A stretch of 64,000 nt of DNA from NCBI GenBank assembly GCA_036583965.1, contig JAZBQD010000019.1, positions 15,825,585 to 15,889,584 on the forward strand, in the 5' to 3' direction. A program made the position numbers and the translations under genes. Under the pieces are notes generated by a model that was given only the letters and a program-made list of their open reading frames with translations, ran no database searches and was not told the origin of the DNA. Shown here piece by piece: positions 1-13,400 of this stretch. Numbering within the stretch: position 1 is the first letter of the stretch; every line of letters starts with the position of its first letter. Origin of the DNA: Prunella strophiata. Taxonomy: Eukaryota; Chordata; Aves; Passeriformes; Prunellidae.

Positions 1-3000
1 AGTTTTATCCTACTTGAAAGGTCTTTCATGACAGCCCAAAGTCTTGGGGTTTTTTCAGCCCACCTAAAGAGCACTTAGAGTTTGAAGTGAGCTGTTTTCT
101 CTTCTGTACTACATTAGCTGTACCTACCAGACTGTAAAGGTGCCATTCTTCTTTGGATCTGTGATGCTTTACAGACGGAGGAAATGGAGAACTCCCTCCC
201 CCAAATGCCAGCTTTTGATCCATTTCAGACATAAAACTTTGCGAGAGTACAGATTAGTGGGGAAAAACTTGCTAAAAGGTAAGCATAGTTTGATATAAAT
301 TGGTAAAAATAACTGATTAATTTCCTGCTTGATAATCTGTGTCCAAAAAACCAAACCACAAAAGGTCCCCCTGTTACAGCTGACTCTGGCCATGTTCCAC
401 ATGCACTGGATGGCTGTGGCTGCTAGCTGGAGCCCCTGGACAGCAAGCTCCCCAATATTGGAGTTGCTGCTTGGTTGCTTCCCTGATAGACAAGAAGGTG
501 GAATTCGTCAGTGATGAAAAATAATAAAAGCAAGGATTGTCACAAATATTTAATAAAAAAAATGCAGAGTATTCTGCTGATGGAAAAGCTAAGGCAATTG
601 AGCTGAGCTTGCCTTTATGCCAGGAGGGGAAGGTTGTGGCTGTCCAGTACTGGCTGGTTTTCAGTGTGGTGGAAAGTCTTAGTGGCTACAGGTTTTTGCT
701 CTGATGCATTAATATTTATAAGCTCCCTTTGATGCCAGTGTATTGCTTTTCTGTGAAAATGTTTTTTTTTTTTAATATTAGAGTAAAACATTCTTCTTAA
801 TTTTCTTCATATTATTTGCTACTTCTTTACATGTGAAATTTTCAAAGTATCATCTGAGTAATATTAACTTCATTGCATGTATGATAGAAAGATTGGCTTT
901 TACTTTTGAAATTGTAAATTCCATTTGGCATTTTTCAGTCCGTCACTCAGACCATACAGAAAAAACTATTTGCTTAATTTGACCATGACTATGATATACA
1001 ACCTGATAGTAATTTTTTCTCTTTTAACTATCATTTACTATGATATTCAGGTCCTAGATGCTGTGGGGAGTTGGTCCAAACTGTTTACTTTGAGTGTTTA
1101 AAAAAACCCAATCCCAACTCCAAAAGCCAGCTATTCTACATAGTTTGAGGCTGTGGTAAAACATCAGTTTCAAGACATTGATTAATTTGCTTTTAGTAAC
1201 TTGATATTGAATTCTTCTTTATATCCATACATCATTCCAACTTAAACATGAAGTCAACTAGCATGGTAATTATTTTAATTGCTATTGCGTACAGGGAGGC
1301 TTGCATTATCCAGTAGAGTTATTCACTGGTTTCAGGTGTAGAACTAGTAAGTTGGAACAAGCTTTTGGGTTTTATTTGTTATTGCAGACCAATGCAGCAG
1401 TTACTTAAATGTTTCTGGTTTTCCTGTAAATGTTGCAGTGTGTAGATGATCTTTGAAATTAGATGTATTTTAAAATTAGCGACCTCTGGGAATGTAGTTT
1501 AGAACTGGCCATTTTTCAAATGTCTATTCAATGAAAGTAGGCAGACACAGTCTCTCTTTAACATAGCTGAGTTGCCTGTTTGGAGGCAGAAGGGAAATAC
1601 AGCTAATAATGACCTTTCTTTTCTCCTCAGAAAGAGAGATTTGTCAGGAGGCAGCTAGGCCAGCTGGGAATGGGAGCCCTTCCCCTGGTAGGCAGTGGCT
1701 CACTTTCAGACTGCATGGGAAGCTAGAAAGTCATGGACAGCACCATGAGGGACACAAGAATAGTGGTCAGCACATCAGGTGAAATAGTCATCCCATCCTG
1801 TCCTGTCAATCATACCCTGCCTGTCCTCTGCTAAAGAAACAAAAGAATGTACATGAGAGTTGTAGGATGTATTTTCTTACTGGCTTTTTAAAGCACAATA
1901 GGAAGATGTGGTAATTGGAAACCATGGCTCTGTTGGACTCCCAGCACCTGTTCATTCAGCAACTGTCTTGTCTCCATTGTGTGTCCTGCACAGGCAACCC
2001 CTTGTTGGGGAGTTAGGGCCCACAGTCTGCTTCATTCTCTCTGTTTACTCTGTTTTTTGAAGGTCCTAGAGTTTCTTGGATCAGCTTTCTTTCCATGCCT
2101 GACCCTAAACCCTTTCCCAGGTGACGTAAGGCAGTTTGTGTGGTTAGATGCTATTGCATGCTTGGTTGCATAAGGGATATCTTGCTGCCCTGAGCCTGCT
2201 GCTATGACCTGCCTGGCTGAAAAGCCTGAAGTCATTAGCTTAGGAAATCTTCTGGGCAGAGAATCACCCCAGAAGTGCATGTTGGCTTGACATCCTGGTT
2301 GTTTGGCTACTTCTTGTTTTTAAAATAACTTATTTTCAAATGACGATACTTTGGTAGAAGATTTTTTCCCAAATTAACTAGTCCTCAAAATGCTTCTATG
2401 GTTTCTTTACCCCTGGGTTTAAGTAGAAAGAGTTCTCATATTTCATGTAACAAAAAGGACATCCTGCTCCCCTCTGAAAAGGGGAAGACCAGCCTACAAG
2501 CCAACCTCAGTAATTGCTTTCTTCTTCCTGTACCTTTTTAAGTGTGTGTGGCATTGTACCTAAGAGCAGGCACCCCTTCTCTCCCTGCCTGTGTGCTGTT
2601 CTGGCTTCTTCCCTTCTGCTGGGACAGTGCAGTTAGGTTTCAGTAAGTCCCAGAAAATGTGCAAAGCTCATTTTGGGGGGGAATTACAGAAACCACTTGG
2701 ACTGAATTTTCTCTCAAATGGGTTTGGCACCCAGCTCACTGAATATTTTATCTTCCTCAAAGGAGAATAAAGCTTACTCAGTGTGTATGTAGGCATGACA
2801 AGAAATGCAGCTTTTGCCATCAGTCACTGTCCTTCCAGGGACCTTTGGTGCAGTTTTTTCTGAAGCTTGGTGTATTTCCATGGTAGTTTTGAGTTGTTTT
2901 GTTTACTCCACGGCACACACAGCAAAAATGTTTGATTATTTTAAGTTTTAGCTTACAATACTTGGAATGCTTCTGAGTAGTCTGCTGCCCTAATTTACGA

Positions 3001-4663
3001 AAATAGCATTCCCCACCTAATTTTTCCTATTTTTCTTGATTAGCTCTGTGAAAATGGTGATTTCAACAATTTGGCTATTAACTCTTTCTCTACAAGATTC
3101 ATATTTTCTTTTCACCACAGAGTTGGAACACATCTGGCTAGCCTCAGGTGATGATCTACAGTAGTGCTTTCCACACCATAATGGCAGTAAATTAATCACC
3201 AGCCACTTACAGCTACTGTTATCTGCAAGAGGGCTTTGAAATTCTTTGCAAGAGGTGCTTGGTTTCATTTTTTCTTTTATTTCCTTGCTGAGCTCTCACA
3301 ACAGGCTCTCTCCTGTGTCTGTGCATTGAATGCTGCTTCTAGGCCAGAGACACTCCAGACTGGTAAAGTGGAAGAGGGGGCAATTTGTGTCAGAGATACT
3401 GATTGATTGCCTGTCCCTTTGGGCATCCTTGTAATGGCCTGCCTAAAGAAAGACCTACTGTATTGGGTGGAAAACTGGAGGAGCCATTGTGTATTCAGCA
3501 GTGTGCAGCATTTGTGACTATGGACAACAACACAGACACTCTTAGATAGAAAAGCATTGAGGGCAGAGTTAGGCAGTCCTGTTCTATGACCTCCCCAGAA
3601 AAAGGGGCTTTGATTTTCACATAGGGGGCTAGTGGGAACAAGGAAGAGAGACTCCTGTCTTGTGCTTGCTGAGGCTTTTAATTTTTAAGCTAAATTTCCT
3701 ATGTCTTCAAAGTGAGAAGATTCTAACTTACTTAAATAGCCTGCTTGTATTGGTAGGAGGACATGGAGCAGGAGTGGCTGGGCTTTGTGCCAGGGATTCA
3801 GTTCTGCTCTCAAGCCTAGTGCAGAAATGGTTTGTTTTGCTTGATAGCTTGTCAAAGGCAGTGACTGAGCATTGTCTGACTGCATGTACCTGAATCTCAA
3901 TTCTCATACCAGCAGTGTAGACAACTGTCTCTACAGATCTGCCTAAGCTGGCTCTACCAATTGCAGCTCTCAGAATTTTGGTGTATAATTCATAGGCCTT
4001 TCCAGTCTCTCATTCCTGGCAGTTCAGGATCACTGGAACAGTTCTCCAGATGGCCAAGGGCTTGGTCCTTTCTGATAAACCCCAAGTATTTGAACTGTGC
4101 TCTTGAAGGAATCAGACTGACTGCAAGTCAAGTCCAGGGTAGCATCCTGTGTAGCAAGATGATGGGGGTAGAATAAGGCTGTAAGTAAGAGGATAAATGG
4201 CTGCAAGGTGCTGTGTTCATTCTCCTTGAATGTATCCTTGGTTCTAAAGAAAAGATCTGTCAAGCATGCAGAATGTGCTGTGGTGCAGTTTGCACACTCT
4301 GAGGGCAGATGAGAAATGAACAGCAAACTAGATGTAATTAAAACTGAGATGCTTCCCTCTTTAATATCAGCTACTTCCTACCTGTGCTCACCTGACAGTG
4401 AGTATCAGTCCCAGCACTGCAGCTGCTTGGTATTCATCTTGGGTTTCTTCTGGGGACATGATTCCAAATCTGCCAAAGTGCTTCCTAGACAGGGAATGAA
4501 AGTGAACAAGTGCTTTCCTGAATTTGAATCAGGTTATTAGTCCAGATTTTTATTGTTTGCATTCTAGTATGAAGTAGTGCTTTTTCCATTAGTTTTTGTT
4601 TTTAGATCTTCCCCCACATTTCCACTGCTAACCTTTCCTTTTTTTTTTCTTCTGTCTTTTCAG
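1..4663 (+). other. ITPK1 intron upstream of the microexon (3' part)
   Basis: This is non-coding sequence. I searched all frames for the expected preceding ITPK1 exon (the start-codon exon ending near ...AELCR) and did not find it, so that exon lies outside the window. I see no recognisable transposable element here, only short homopolymer runs such as the T run near 763-774. The open frames are short and lack domains. Confidence 0.8.
4626..4663 (+). promoter_or_regulatory. Branch point, polypyrimidine tract and 3' splice site of the microexon
   Basis: TGCTAAC at 4626-4632 is a near-ideal branch-point sequence, with the likely branch A at 4631. It is followed by an almost unbroken pyrimidine tract (4632-4660) ending in TTTTCAG at 4657-4663. 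The branch A is about 32 nt from the AG. This is stronger than the signals at the two later exons, which fits the need to define a 25-nt exon. The assignment comes from the sequence; use of the branch point is inferred. Confidence 0.7.
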
Positions 4664-4688
4664 GAAAAGAGGCGTTGAAGTAGTGCAG
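4664..4688 (+). CDS. ITPK1: ITPK1 coding microexon (25 nt), partial gene
   Basis: This is an internal coding exon of inositol-tetrakisphosphate 1-kinase, a cytosolic ATP-grasp kinase. The enzyme phosphorylates Ins(1,3,4)P3 at the 5/6 positions and interconverts Ins(3,4,5,6)P4 and Ins(1,3,4,5,6)P5 on the route to higher inositol phosphates. The first base completes a codon begun in the previous exon, probably Arg, and the rest reads KRGVEVVQ. I recall the vertebrate protein as ...CRKRGMEVVQ..., at about residues 33-40. The exon has an AG acceptor at 4662-4663 and a CAG|GTGAGT donor at 4689. It joins in phase 0 to the exon at 44686, whose first residues continue the same protein segment. At 25 nt it is not a multiple of three, so skipping it would shift the frame. 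It is too short to identify alone; the call rests on peptide match, splice sites and phase agreement with the next exon. Confidence 0.88.
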
Positions 4689-4969
4689 GTGAGTAAAAGC
4701 TCTGTTTTCTTGTAAAGAAGGCTTACTGATTTTAAATGCTGTCATTTGGATGCCAATATGACCTGGGCTTAATGATTTTTGTTTCCATTCAGTTCTTTAT
4801 GACAGATACTGCTTTTGGAAAGACAGGATTCCCCTTCTTATGAAGCATATGTTGAGCCTACATGCAATCCAGCTTAATAGGTGCCCTAGTGAAAGTGGGA
4901 ATGCAGTTAGGCTTTTCTTGTGTCTGTCAATTAATAAGTTTTGATAGTTGATTAGGTGATGTTACTCTT

Positions 4970-4996
4970 TTAATTGCATTCTGTGAATGCAATTAA
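4970..4996. repeat. Perfect inverted repeat, 12-bp stem, 3-nt loop
   Basis: TTAATTGCATTC (4970-4981) and its exact reverse complement GAATGCAATTAA (4985-4996) are separated by TGT. The repeat lies 282 bp downstream of the microexon donor, so the pre-mRNA could form a hairpin there. Confidence 0.95.
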
Positions 4997-5008
4997 CAGA
5001 AACAGGAT

Positions 5009-5057
5009 CTGCCCTTTGGAAAACCTGCCCTTTGGAAAACAAAACAAAACAAAAAAA
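5009..5057. repeat. 16-bp tandem duplication followed by an A-rich run
   Basis: CTGCCCTTTGGAAAAC occurs twice in tandem (5009-5024 and 5025-5040) and continues into an AAAAC/A-rich tract. It looks like a replication-slippage product. Confidence 0.95.
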
Positions 5058-6229
5058 ACTACAGGCAGAAGGAATGTTCTTGTAACCCAGTGAGCAGTGA
5101 AATGATACTGAAGTGCTTTCAAGTTGTGGCCCCTCTACAGATAAGTTCAGGTGTTGGCTGCATTTGTTCTTTCCCAGGTCTGAATGGTCATATTTCACAC
5201 AAGATGTTACTTAAAGGATGGTGTCAGCTTGTAAAAGGAATTATGTTACATGTCAGCTGTAACATAGACCACTATAAGCCCTAAAAGATGAAGGGGAAGC
5301 ATGCTCTTTCTTTCTGGCTTATTTTGTGTGCTTAGAAGAGCTGTATGTCATAGGTTTCACTCTTGCTGATACTTACCTGGTGCTCATTTTGAACTCTGAA
5401 GTGGTGAATTCCTCACTGCCTCAATAGAGGCTGCAGAGGAGAGAGGAGGAAAATGGTGTGGTTAGCCATGGGTAATTAAGGTTGCTCTGAAATCCATGTG
5501 GAAGGTGCTTCTAAACACCAGCAGGGAGCAGGAGAAAAGCACTTAACAAAAAACAAATTGAAAAATCAGGCCATGTTATTTTAAAGAATCCACTGTCAGA
5601 AAAGACTGAAAAACTTCTCATTGCTAGTTAAAATGAAGATGTCTTTCAGTTATGAGTGGTTGTCAGAGAACAGCAATGTGTTAGAAGAATAAAGAGTATA
5701 TACTTTACTGGCTGTATTTAACCTTTCACCACTACAGCATGATCTTCCTTTGCTGTACCTCCTATTGCTCAGAGCTAAGGGGCAGTTTCTTTCATCAGTT
5801 TTGATAATGGCATTACCAGACTGATAAAAACAAACCAGCATTTGCAAAGCACAGTTTGATCAGGAGCACAGGGAGAAAGAAAGCTAGCCCATATTTGTGT
5901 CATTGTCTAGGGGACATTATTATTTTATTAATACCTCAGTGTATTACAGTCCAGTGCCTGCATTTGTTACATGTGCCTTACACCTGCACTTTACATTTAT
6001 GCAGCAAGGGGCTCATATGAGATGAATTCAGTGATGCATCCATTAGTTGAGCAGAGGGCAGATTCCATTTTACCTCATGGATTAAAGTTGCTGTCCTTCC
6101 ACTGGTTTATGTAGCTTAATGGCTAGTTATCAGATAGACACAAAATTATTGGAAAGTATTTATTTATTGTAAGAGCATTTTGGGAAACATTTGGACAAAA
6201 CTAGACAGAACTTTGTCCCATAAAAATGC

Positions 6230-6256
6230 TTTATGGTCTCATAATTTATGGTCTCA
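6230..6256. repeat. 15-bp tandem duplication
   Basis: TTTATGGTCTCATAA is followed directly by a second, partial unit TTTATGGTCTCA. Confidence 0.9.
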
Positions 6257-9200
6257 GATTCCACAGCGTGGTTGAGATGTCAGACTAATCTGTACTGGGA
6301 ATTTGTTCCCCAGAGGCATACCTCAGTCTCTGGTGCCTGCTGCTCTGCTGGAACAGGATGGATGGAAGTGTGTGATCAGCCATTGCCTATCACTTGTGTG
6401 TTGCTTCATATATCCCAATGCATGTGCTTCAGCCAGTAGGAAAAGTATCAGAAATGGGCTCTTGCTTCACCCCTTATTGCTAGAAACATTTGCTTGAGGC
6501 ACCTTGCATGATCTGTCCCCCTAGCCCTGCTTCTAGAAGGATTGTCTTGGTGTCCATCTGGTGCACAAGGTTTATTTGACAGAGGGAATATTGTCTTCCT
6601 GTGTCAAGCAGCAGCATTTCTTTGATTTGCTTCCCCTTCTCCTTTAAAGAACCTGTCCTGTTAGAGGGAAACCAGCTCTTAGATCTGACGGTAAGCACGT
6701 AAATCAAAACCCAAGGTACACAGTAATTTCTTCTTTACATAAATTCAGATTTTTTTCTGAAGTAGATTTGCTTTCCAGTTAGAAGTAGTGAGTTGGAATT
6801 AAGGTTAAGTTACTGGCTTTTAGAGAGCAAAGCACAAGGGACTGGTATGTGCTGACTTCTGTGAACATACATCAGATTATTGTTTTCCAAAGATGTTTTA
6901 CGGGAGCAGGAGAGGATTTTCTACTACTAAAGGGAAGTCTTGGAAGCCTTCAAATAAGCACCTGTGTGACTTCTGTTTCCTTACTGCAGGGAGGATTTAG
7001 GATAGTCCTCTCTTCTTTGGCTAGACAGATTAAATTATTTTATTTTGTTTTCTTAGAGCTAATTGTGCTGTACAAATTCAGTGAGCTGCTGCTAGACAGC
7101 AATTAACATTTCATGACTTGTGTTCAGGTTTTGTGTTTTGTCTTCTCTCAGACTTCCACTTTCAGCAGAGAGAGTGGTTCCAGCTTTCTGTTTTTATTGA
7201 GTTGGGAAACATGCATATCCTCCAAAGAGAAATAAAGCAAGAACAGGACTGGCAGTGGGATGCTAAGCAGACATTCTCCTTCATCTAGCAGTAAGACCTT
7301 AATTAAAGCATCACATTGAAAACAAACAGAAAACCTCTCAACTTGTGTGGTGATAAATAATTGGGTTTTTTTAGAAATACTGATTAATTTCTAACATAAT
7401 AAGAATTCACTGTGAACTCAAGGTACAAGAGCTGAAATGTGCAACATTATATAGTACAACTGAGTAACATCCATCAAGCTAGCTGGCTCAGAAGATGGTA
7501 CAGTAGATTAATTAAATAAAAAGCTTTCAAGGTTATGAACTTTCCAAAGACAGTATGAGTCTGAGCCTGCACCCAAACATTTGGGAGCATGAATAGGATT
7601 AGCTCATTTCTGTTTTTCCAGTGGACATGGCAGAACTCTGAGTAGAAGCATCCTTAAAATCTGGCAATGTTTTGGTCTAGATTTGCTTTCTGTAACTTAA
7701 ATCCAAGTCAGTGGGGCAGCTACAAACCAGTGTTACGTTACAAGGAAAAAACAAAAAAGCGATTTACTAGCTTTTCAAGATGGGCTCTTAACAGAATACT
7801 GTGCTGCATCTCTCACCTTATTATGGGGCATTTCCTTATTTTTTTTAAGCAGGGATCACTTGAGTATCAGGGTGCTTTTTGAATTAGGGTGCTTATTTGT
7901 TTGTACCCATAAGGTAAGGAAGCACTCTTGTTGCAGTTTTGCAGGAGGAGAGACTGAAGGATGTGTCCTGTTTCTCCCAGGGAACCTGTTGCAGTACCAG
8001 CCCCAGTGCTGTTGGGTCTGTGCTGCAAACCTGTGCTGCAGGAATTTCAGCTGCAGCTGTCTCAGCAGGGGTGTGGGGCCATTGGCTTGTGCTGTTGTGT
8101 GGGCATGAAGGCAAGAGCAGTGAAAGGTGGTCAGCAGGGCTGGGGTTGCTGGCTCTCTGCCAGTGAAAGGCAGCACCAATTCAGCCGTGTTTAATCTTTG
8201 GGCTGCATTTAAAGTATTCTGAATGAAATACTCTTGTGGTTCCTGTGGCACTTCCAAACCTTCTCCTTTCTTACCAGCTCTTCCCACCCTCCACAGCTGC
8301 CTGCTCAGCTGGCATGGCTTGAGCTGGTGGCCAGAGAAGGGTAGACATGCTCTGAACAGGTGACAGACATGACCAAAGCCCATCTGCCATGGCCTGCAGG
8401 CAGTTGCTAGGCAGGCAGCAGCTGGCAAGGCTGAGGCAGAGCAGCTCTTGTGCTGGCATTGGGGTGACTTGCCAGAAAATGCTTAAAATGAAGCATTTCT
8501 TAATAAATTCTTTCATCACTGTTTCAAGGGGAAGACTGCTTACGAAGCTATGCAGTGGATGGCTGATGAGGTGTTTATCATTAAAAAAAGCTATATTCTG
8601 TAATGGCATTTAGCAAATAAGGGTTTTATGGAGTGTCTTAAAAGTAAAGCTGCTTCTGATCTTGTTCAATTTTCAGCCCTCCGTCACTCACATTAGTGGA
8701 GGGCAACATTTAGGATTGAAAATTGTCAGTTCTTCTTTAGCTAGTGAAGTAGCCAGTTTCTTATGACTGTATTCTGGCAAGGGAGAGAAAGAACATCTAC
8801 CTTGTTTTTCAGGAAAAATCTGTTGGCTTAGTTTGAAGAATGTAAGAGTGAAAACATGTGCACTGAAGTGGAAATCATCACAAGTACCTCTGATAGAGAC
8901 ATGCATTTATTTTTGTTTCACAAGCTATGCAAAACCAGAATAATTAGCTGCAGCCCTTTGGCTTCTGACAAATTGCCAGTTTGGTTTTGGTGTGACAGAG
9001 TTTGGAGCCTTCGTATTTCTTGCGACTTCAAAGCTGTTTCAAGCATTTCCACACCCAAACTTTCCTTGAGCTCTTGCTCACATTTTCAAATTCTAAAATA
9101 GTGAAGATTCCCTGTTTTGGGGTGAGTGATTTTGGATCAAATGAGCCCTAATGCTCTTCTGTCTTAAAAAGATGTTATAGTCAGTTGGCTATAAAAGTGG

Positions 9201-10401
9201 GACTAGTTGTATTTCAAACTGCATGCTTTTTAATAGCAGTGGGATATGAAGGAGAGCATGTTTCCTGATGTGGAACAGCTGATTGTACTAGTTACAATGG
9301 TCTCGACTGCTGTGTTCTTTTTCCTTTTTCCCCCAACTTCCTGGGAATAGAGATATTTAAAAATTTTTACTTTGGAAAAGAAGACAGTCCTTTGAGACAT
9401 GGATTTTCTTGAAGCCTGCAAAGGAGAATTCAGGGTGCCCTCCACACTATTTAATTCTTCAATCAAAGTGAAATACTAATGACAATGGTTTCTACTATTT
9501 GTTGCCAGGGAACTGTTGTTTTCTAGAAATGAGGAGAGGTTTATTTTCACATTAAGTATTAATGGAATAAGCTTGAAACAGCAGTCTTCTAACAAAGAAA
9601 AGGAGCTTGTAAAAAATATATTTGGTAGCAGATACAGAAAGATGTGACTGGAAAGCTTCCAAAGCAAGCAAGGTTGTTGAGATGCTGGAGAGTTGGCTCT
9701 CTAGTACTGGGAGAAGAAAGTTTATTTTTACATGCATGCCAGGCCTTCAGTAAAGTGCATGTTTTCCTGAGAATGGCAGCCTGCTTTCCCTTCAGTGCAT
9801 TTTTGGAGGTGATGCTATAGAGGCTCTCCAGCCCTTCCCAGTCTGGATTGTGTTAGGTACTTTGCATGTGTTTGAAGGTGGGGGCCACTGCCTAAAATCT
9901 TGGAAAGATCCTGATTCTTCTTAGTGTCAGAGCTACAGAGGTTGTGCTAAGCACACAAAGTAGGGTCTTCCAAAAAAGTGCATTGATCTAAATTTGAACC
10001 CAGAAGCAGCATAAATGTGGAAGAACAAATCCCAGGCAGAATCCTCCCCCTGGTCCTTCTCAGTAGGGGAGATCCTTCTGTGTGAGACCTTTGTGGTAGC
10101 TGAGGAGCAGCATTGCCCAGCAGGAGTGAAGCACAGGTTCCAGTGCAGGGAGAGATGACTTTGGCATGATGCTTTACATTGCATCAGCACACTGGTCAGT
10201 GAGGTACAACATGGGCCTTTCTGGTCCACCAGGGAAGAAGAATAAATACACATCTGTTTGGGCAGGGAAGGAAGACAAAACTATGGAACCTTCTCACCGT
10301 GTGGATTAAGCAGATTAAATGAAGAGCAAACATGTATTCCTAAAAATTAGTCAGAGTAAGCCAAACAAATCAAATTGCATTCAGATTTATTTTCATTTTT
10401 G

Positions 10402-10431
10402 GTGAGTGAGTGAGTGAGTGAGAGAGAGAGA
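10402..10431. repeat. (GTGA)n/(GA)n microsatellite
   Basis: Four to five GTGA units run into a GA dinucleotide run, a simple sequence repeat likely to vary in length between individuals. Confidence 0.95.
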
Positions 10432-13400
10432 ACCATGAAGAAACTTTTGTGTCTCAGAGAGAGTCTCTTACTGACTGGTTTGACTGCTTTCTTTTGATGG
10501 TGAGTCCCAGTAGCCTGGGAGAGGTGTGGGTTCTGCAGTCAGTTGCAGACAGCACCTGTGTGAGTGAAAACATTACTAAGATTTAGAAATCTGTAACTAA
10601 TGCATAATGAATGGCTGTCAGGTTGGAGCTTGTACTGTTCTGGCCTATGGAGCCAGCTCTGCCCAGAGCCTTTGTCTTCCCCCCAGTCCTTGGTATGTGG
10701 TGATGAGGCAGTGATTCCTAACAGTGCTAAAGGCAGGGAGTTGGGAAGTCCTGAGTGAAAATCCAGTCCCTGTGGGACCTCTGCCAAAGATTTTGGTGGC
10801 TGTAATGGGACTTAAATTGCAGTGGGGTGTTGCCTTGCTTTGTCACTTTAGGCAAGTCCCTTACAAATTCTGCCTCTGTTTCCTAATGAAAGTAATATTC
10901 CACATAGTGCAATGCCATTTGAGTTACTTTCAGATGTCTAAATGGATAGATTTAAAGACAAATGAGTGTGTGAAGGAAAACAGGGCTGTTAATTTCTGAA
11001 GACTGGTGTATAATATTCTTTCTGTCATTAGCATATGTCTTCCCAGATACTTCTGTGAACTGCAAAGCTTCATAAATCCCTCATCAAGAAATGGTATGGA
11101 TAAAGTAAGACCCTCAAAGAAATGCTGGCTTGTAAAACTGTTTGCCTCTTTTTGGAGCATGCAGTCCCAGTCTTTGCACAAAATGACAACTGGACAGTGC
11201 TCTTTTGAGATGTGATTATTGCAGGTGCCTATAGGCCAACAAAGACTTGGCTTTGAGTCTGCATTAAACAATAGAATTATTTGTCTCACTGGATGCAGGT
11301 GTTGTGATATGGTATCAAAACAGGCACATGGAGTGTTTCAGAGGCACATGACTCAGGAAATGCCTTATTTTAAACCAACCTGCCTCATTTGCAGTTCTGC
11401 TGAAACTGCACAGTCAGTGTTGAAGTACAAATATGCATGTAGCTCTTTTGACCTTTTCTGAAGTTTTTTCTTGGAGTAGGAAGGATGGGGAGTTAATATG
11501 ATACCATGACAAGGGTGACTGTATCTCTGACCCTGTGCTCTCCCAGATGAATGCCCTATCCTTTGTATGTTTTGGGGTGAAGTCATGCAGTTCTCTGCTC
11601 TGTCAGAGTTGCAAGCTTATTCCTGTCACAGCAGTTGAAACCTTGTCTTCAGTCCTGGGGTTTGGTTCCAGAGAGATGTTTTTTAGGAGCAATGACTCAT
11701 GTATCCACTGTAGCTCAGACTTGGTTGCTTCCAACAGAAGCTTTACAGAGAGAATATCATCAGAACAGTGGAGGAGGCTGTGTGTATGCCTGTCTTCCCC
11801 AGTGAGGGTGCTGGTAGGGCTGAACTGCAGAAGATCAGTGGAGCTTGAGGAAGTCTTTTCAGTGTATGTTGACTCTTCTTTCTCCAGCTTCTGCAAGACT
11901 TACTCCTTTGATCTGTGGCCTGAGATAATTGTATCTGAAAATATTGCATGCTTGTTTGCTCTTCTGGCACTTCACAATTAAAGGAGATAAACATATTCAT
12001 GTTGCAAGAGTGAATGGTTCCAGCAAAACCTGGTGCTTAAAGACATAAAGCTCTAAAGTTTCTTAGGTTTTCCTGTATTTGGTCTTTAGCCTTAAACTAG
12101 AGAAACCCCTAATGCCTGTACTTAAACTGCCTTTATATAAAACAGAGCTCAATCAAATACAGCAGAATCTGGAAATGTTTTCCTGAACCTCATTGCCTTC
12201 ATGGAAATACAGCAGAAGACAGAAGAGTGGCTTCAACTTAATTAGGACAGCTGAACTTCTGTCCCCATCCCATCCCCATTTTTTCTCTCTAAGGGGCACT
12301 GTATTTTAAGGGTGATGTCTTTTGCTAGAATAAGTATTTATTTTTCACTTTAACTCTGCATTTCTGGTGAAGGCAATACACTTGGTTTTTTCTTTTAATT
12401 TCTGCAAAGGTGTGGACCTCTTTGCTGTATGTCTAAACATAGACAGATCAGACAGAAAGGGCTTCTGCATACATTGTAGGAGTTTTCTGTGCCTTTCATT
12501 GTTACTTTGCAATATATCTGTGGTGGTTTGAAAATAGCTTGGCTTTTGTTTTTTTCTGAAGAGGAAAAAGGGTCACCCACAAAAGTGGCTCTAATATTGA
12601 CCTTGTGATGGAAAATACTTCTGGACTTTTTGACAGTTTCTTTTTAATCACTATCAATTTTTCGGTAAAATTTACTGCAAATGGTAATTTTGCATGGTAC
12701 CAAAAGCAGTGCAGTTAATAATGTAGGGTGGAAATTGTTGAATCTAGGATTTCACTTTGAGGAAGACAGGAGATTACCAGGGGAAATTTAGGTGATTATA
12801 AGCATAGTTTCTCCAAAGTGAGGTAGAAGTGGATTATCCCAGATGTGTGTTTCTTTAGTATAAGGTCACAGAGCTGTAGTATGTTAATTTTTAAATTTAT
12901 TTTTATTTTTTTCAACCCTCTTCCCTCATATGACTTGTTACAAAGGAGATTGCTGCTGCAGCTTTCTAAATGAGGTTAGTGTGGTTCTCTACTGGCTGTG
13001 CCAGGAGCAAGGGTGGGTAACCACACATAATAAATGGACTGGAATAGTCATTGGATGCCTAAGGGCATTGATCTGCCCTAAGCAATCCCTGTTTCTTTTG
13101 GAAAGCTCTTTTCAAAGAGAAGGTTGAGGGCAAGAGTTACCTTTATTCCCATGGACTGGGGGTAACCTGGAGAGAAGTTTTCTCCAGCAGGTTCCTGTGA
13201 GTCTCTCTGCTGCTCAGTTTCTTCAGGAAAGAAACTTAAAGACAGTGTGCTACTGACATAGTAATGAATGTGTATAAATCCCAAAGCCAGAGGAACCACA
13301 AAAGCCATCCAGCTTTGTGCAGTTCTGAGAGGCAGCTTTGTTCATGGTAGTCACAGTTTGTGCTCTGCTGCTTCTCCTCCAGCTCACCTGCCCACAGAGC

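Noticed and set aside
1..4663. Search for the ITPK1 start-codon exon
   Set aside because: No frame with the expected N-terminal peptide was found, so it is outside the window.
7856..8428. 190-codon minus-strand open frame, with overlapping frames on both strands
   Set aside because: Several overlapping open frames in all phases indicate stop-poor, GC-richer sequence rather than a gene. There is no recognisable motif.
8650..8705. CCCTCC...GGAGGG inverted words around 8678-8704
   Set aside because: Only a 6-bp stem with a long loop, expected by chance in this length.
11535..11981. 148-codon + strand open frame with minus-strand frames over it
   Set aside because: No similarity to any family I know. 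It has a chance-length ORF in intron.
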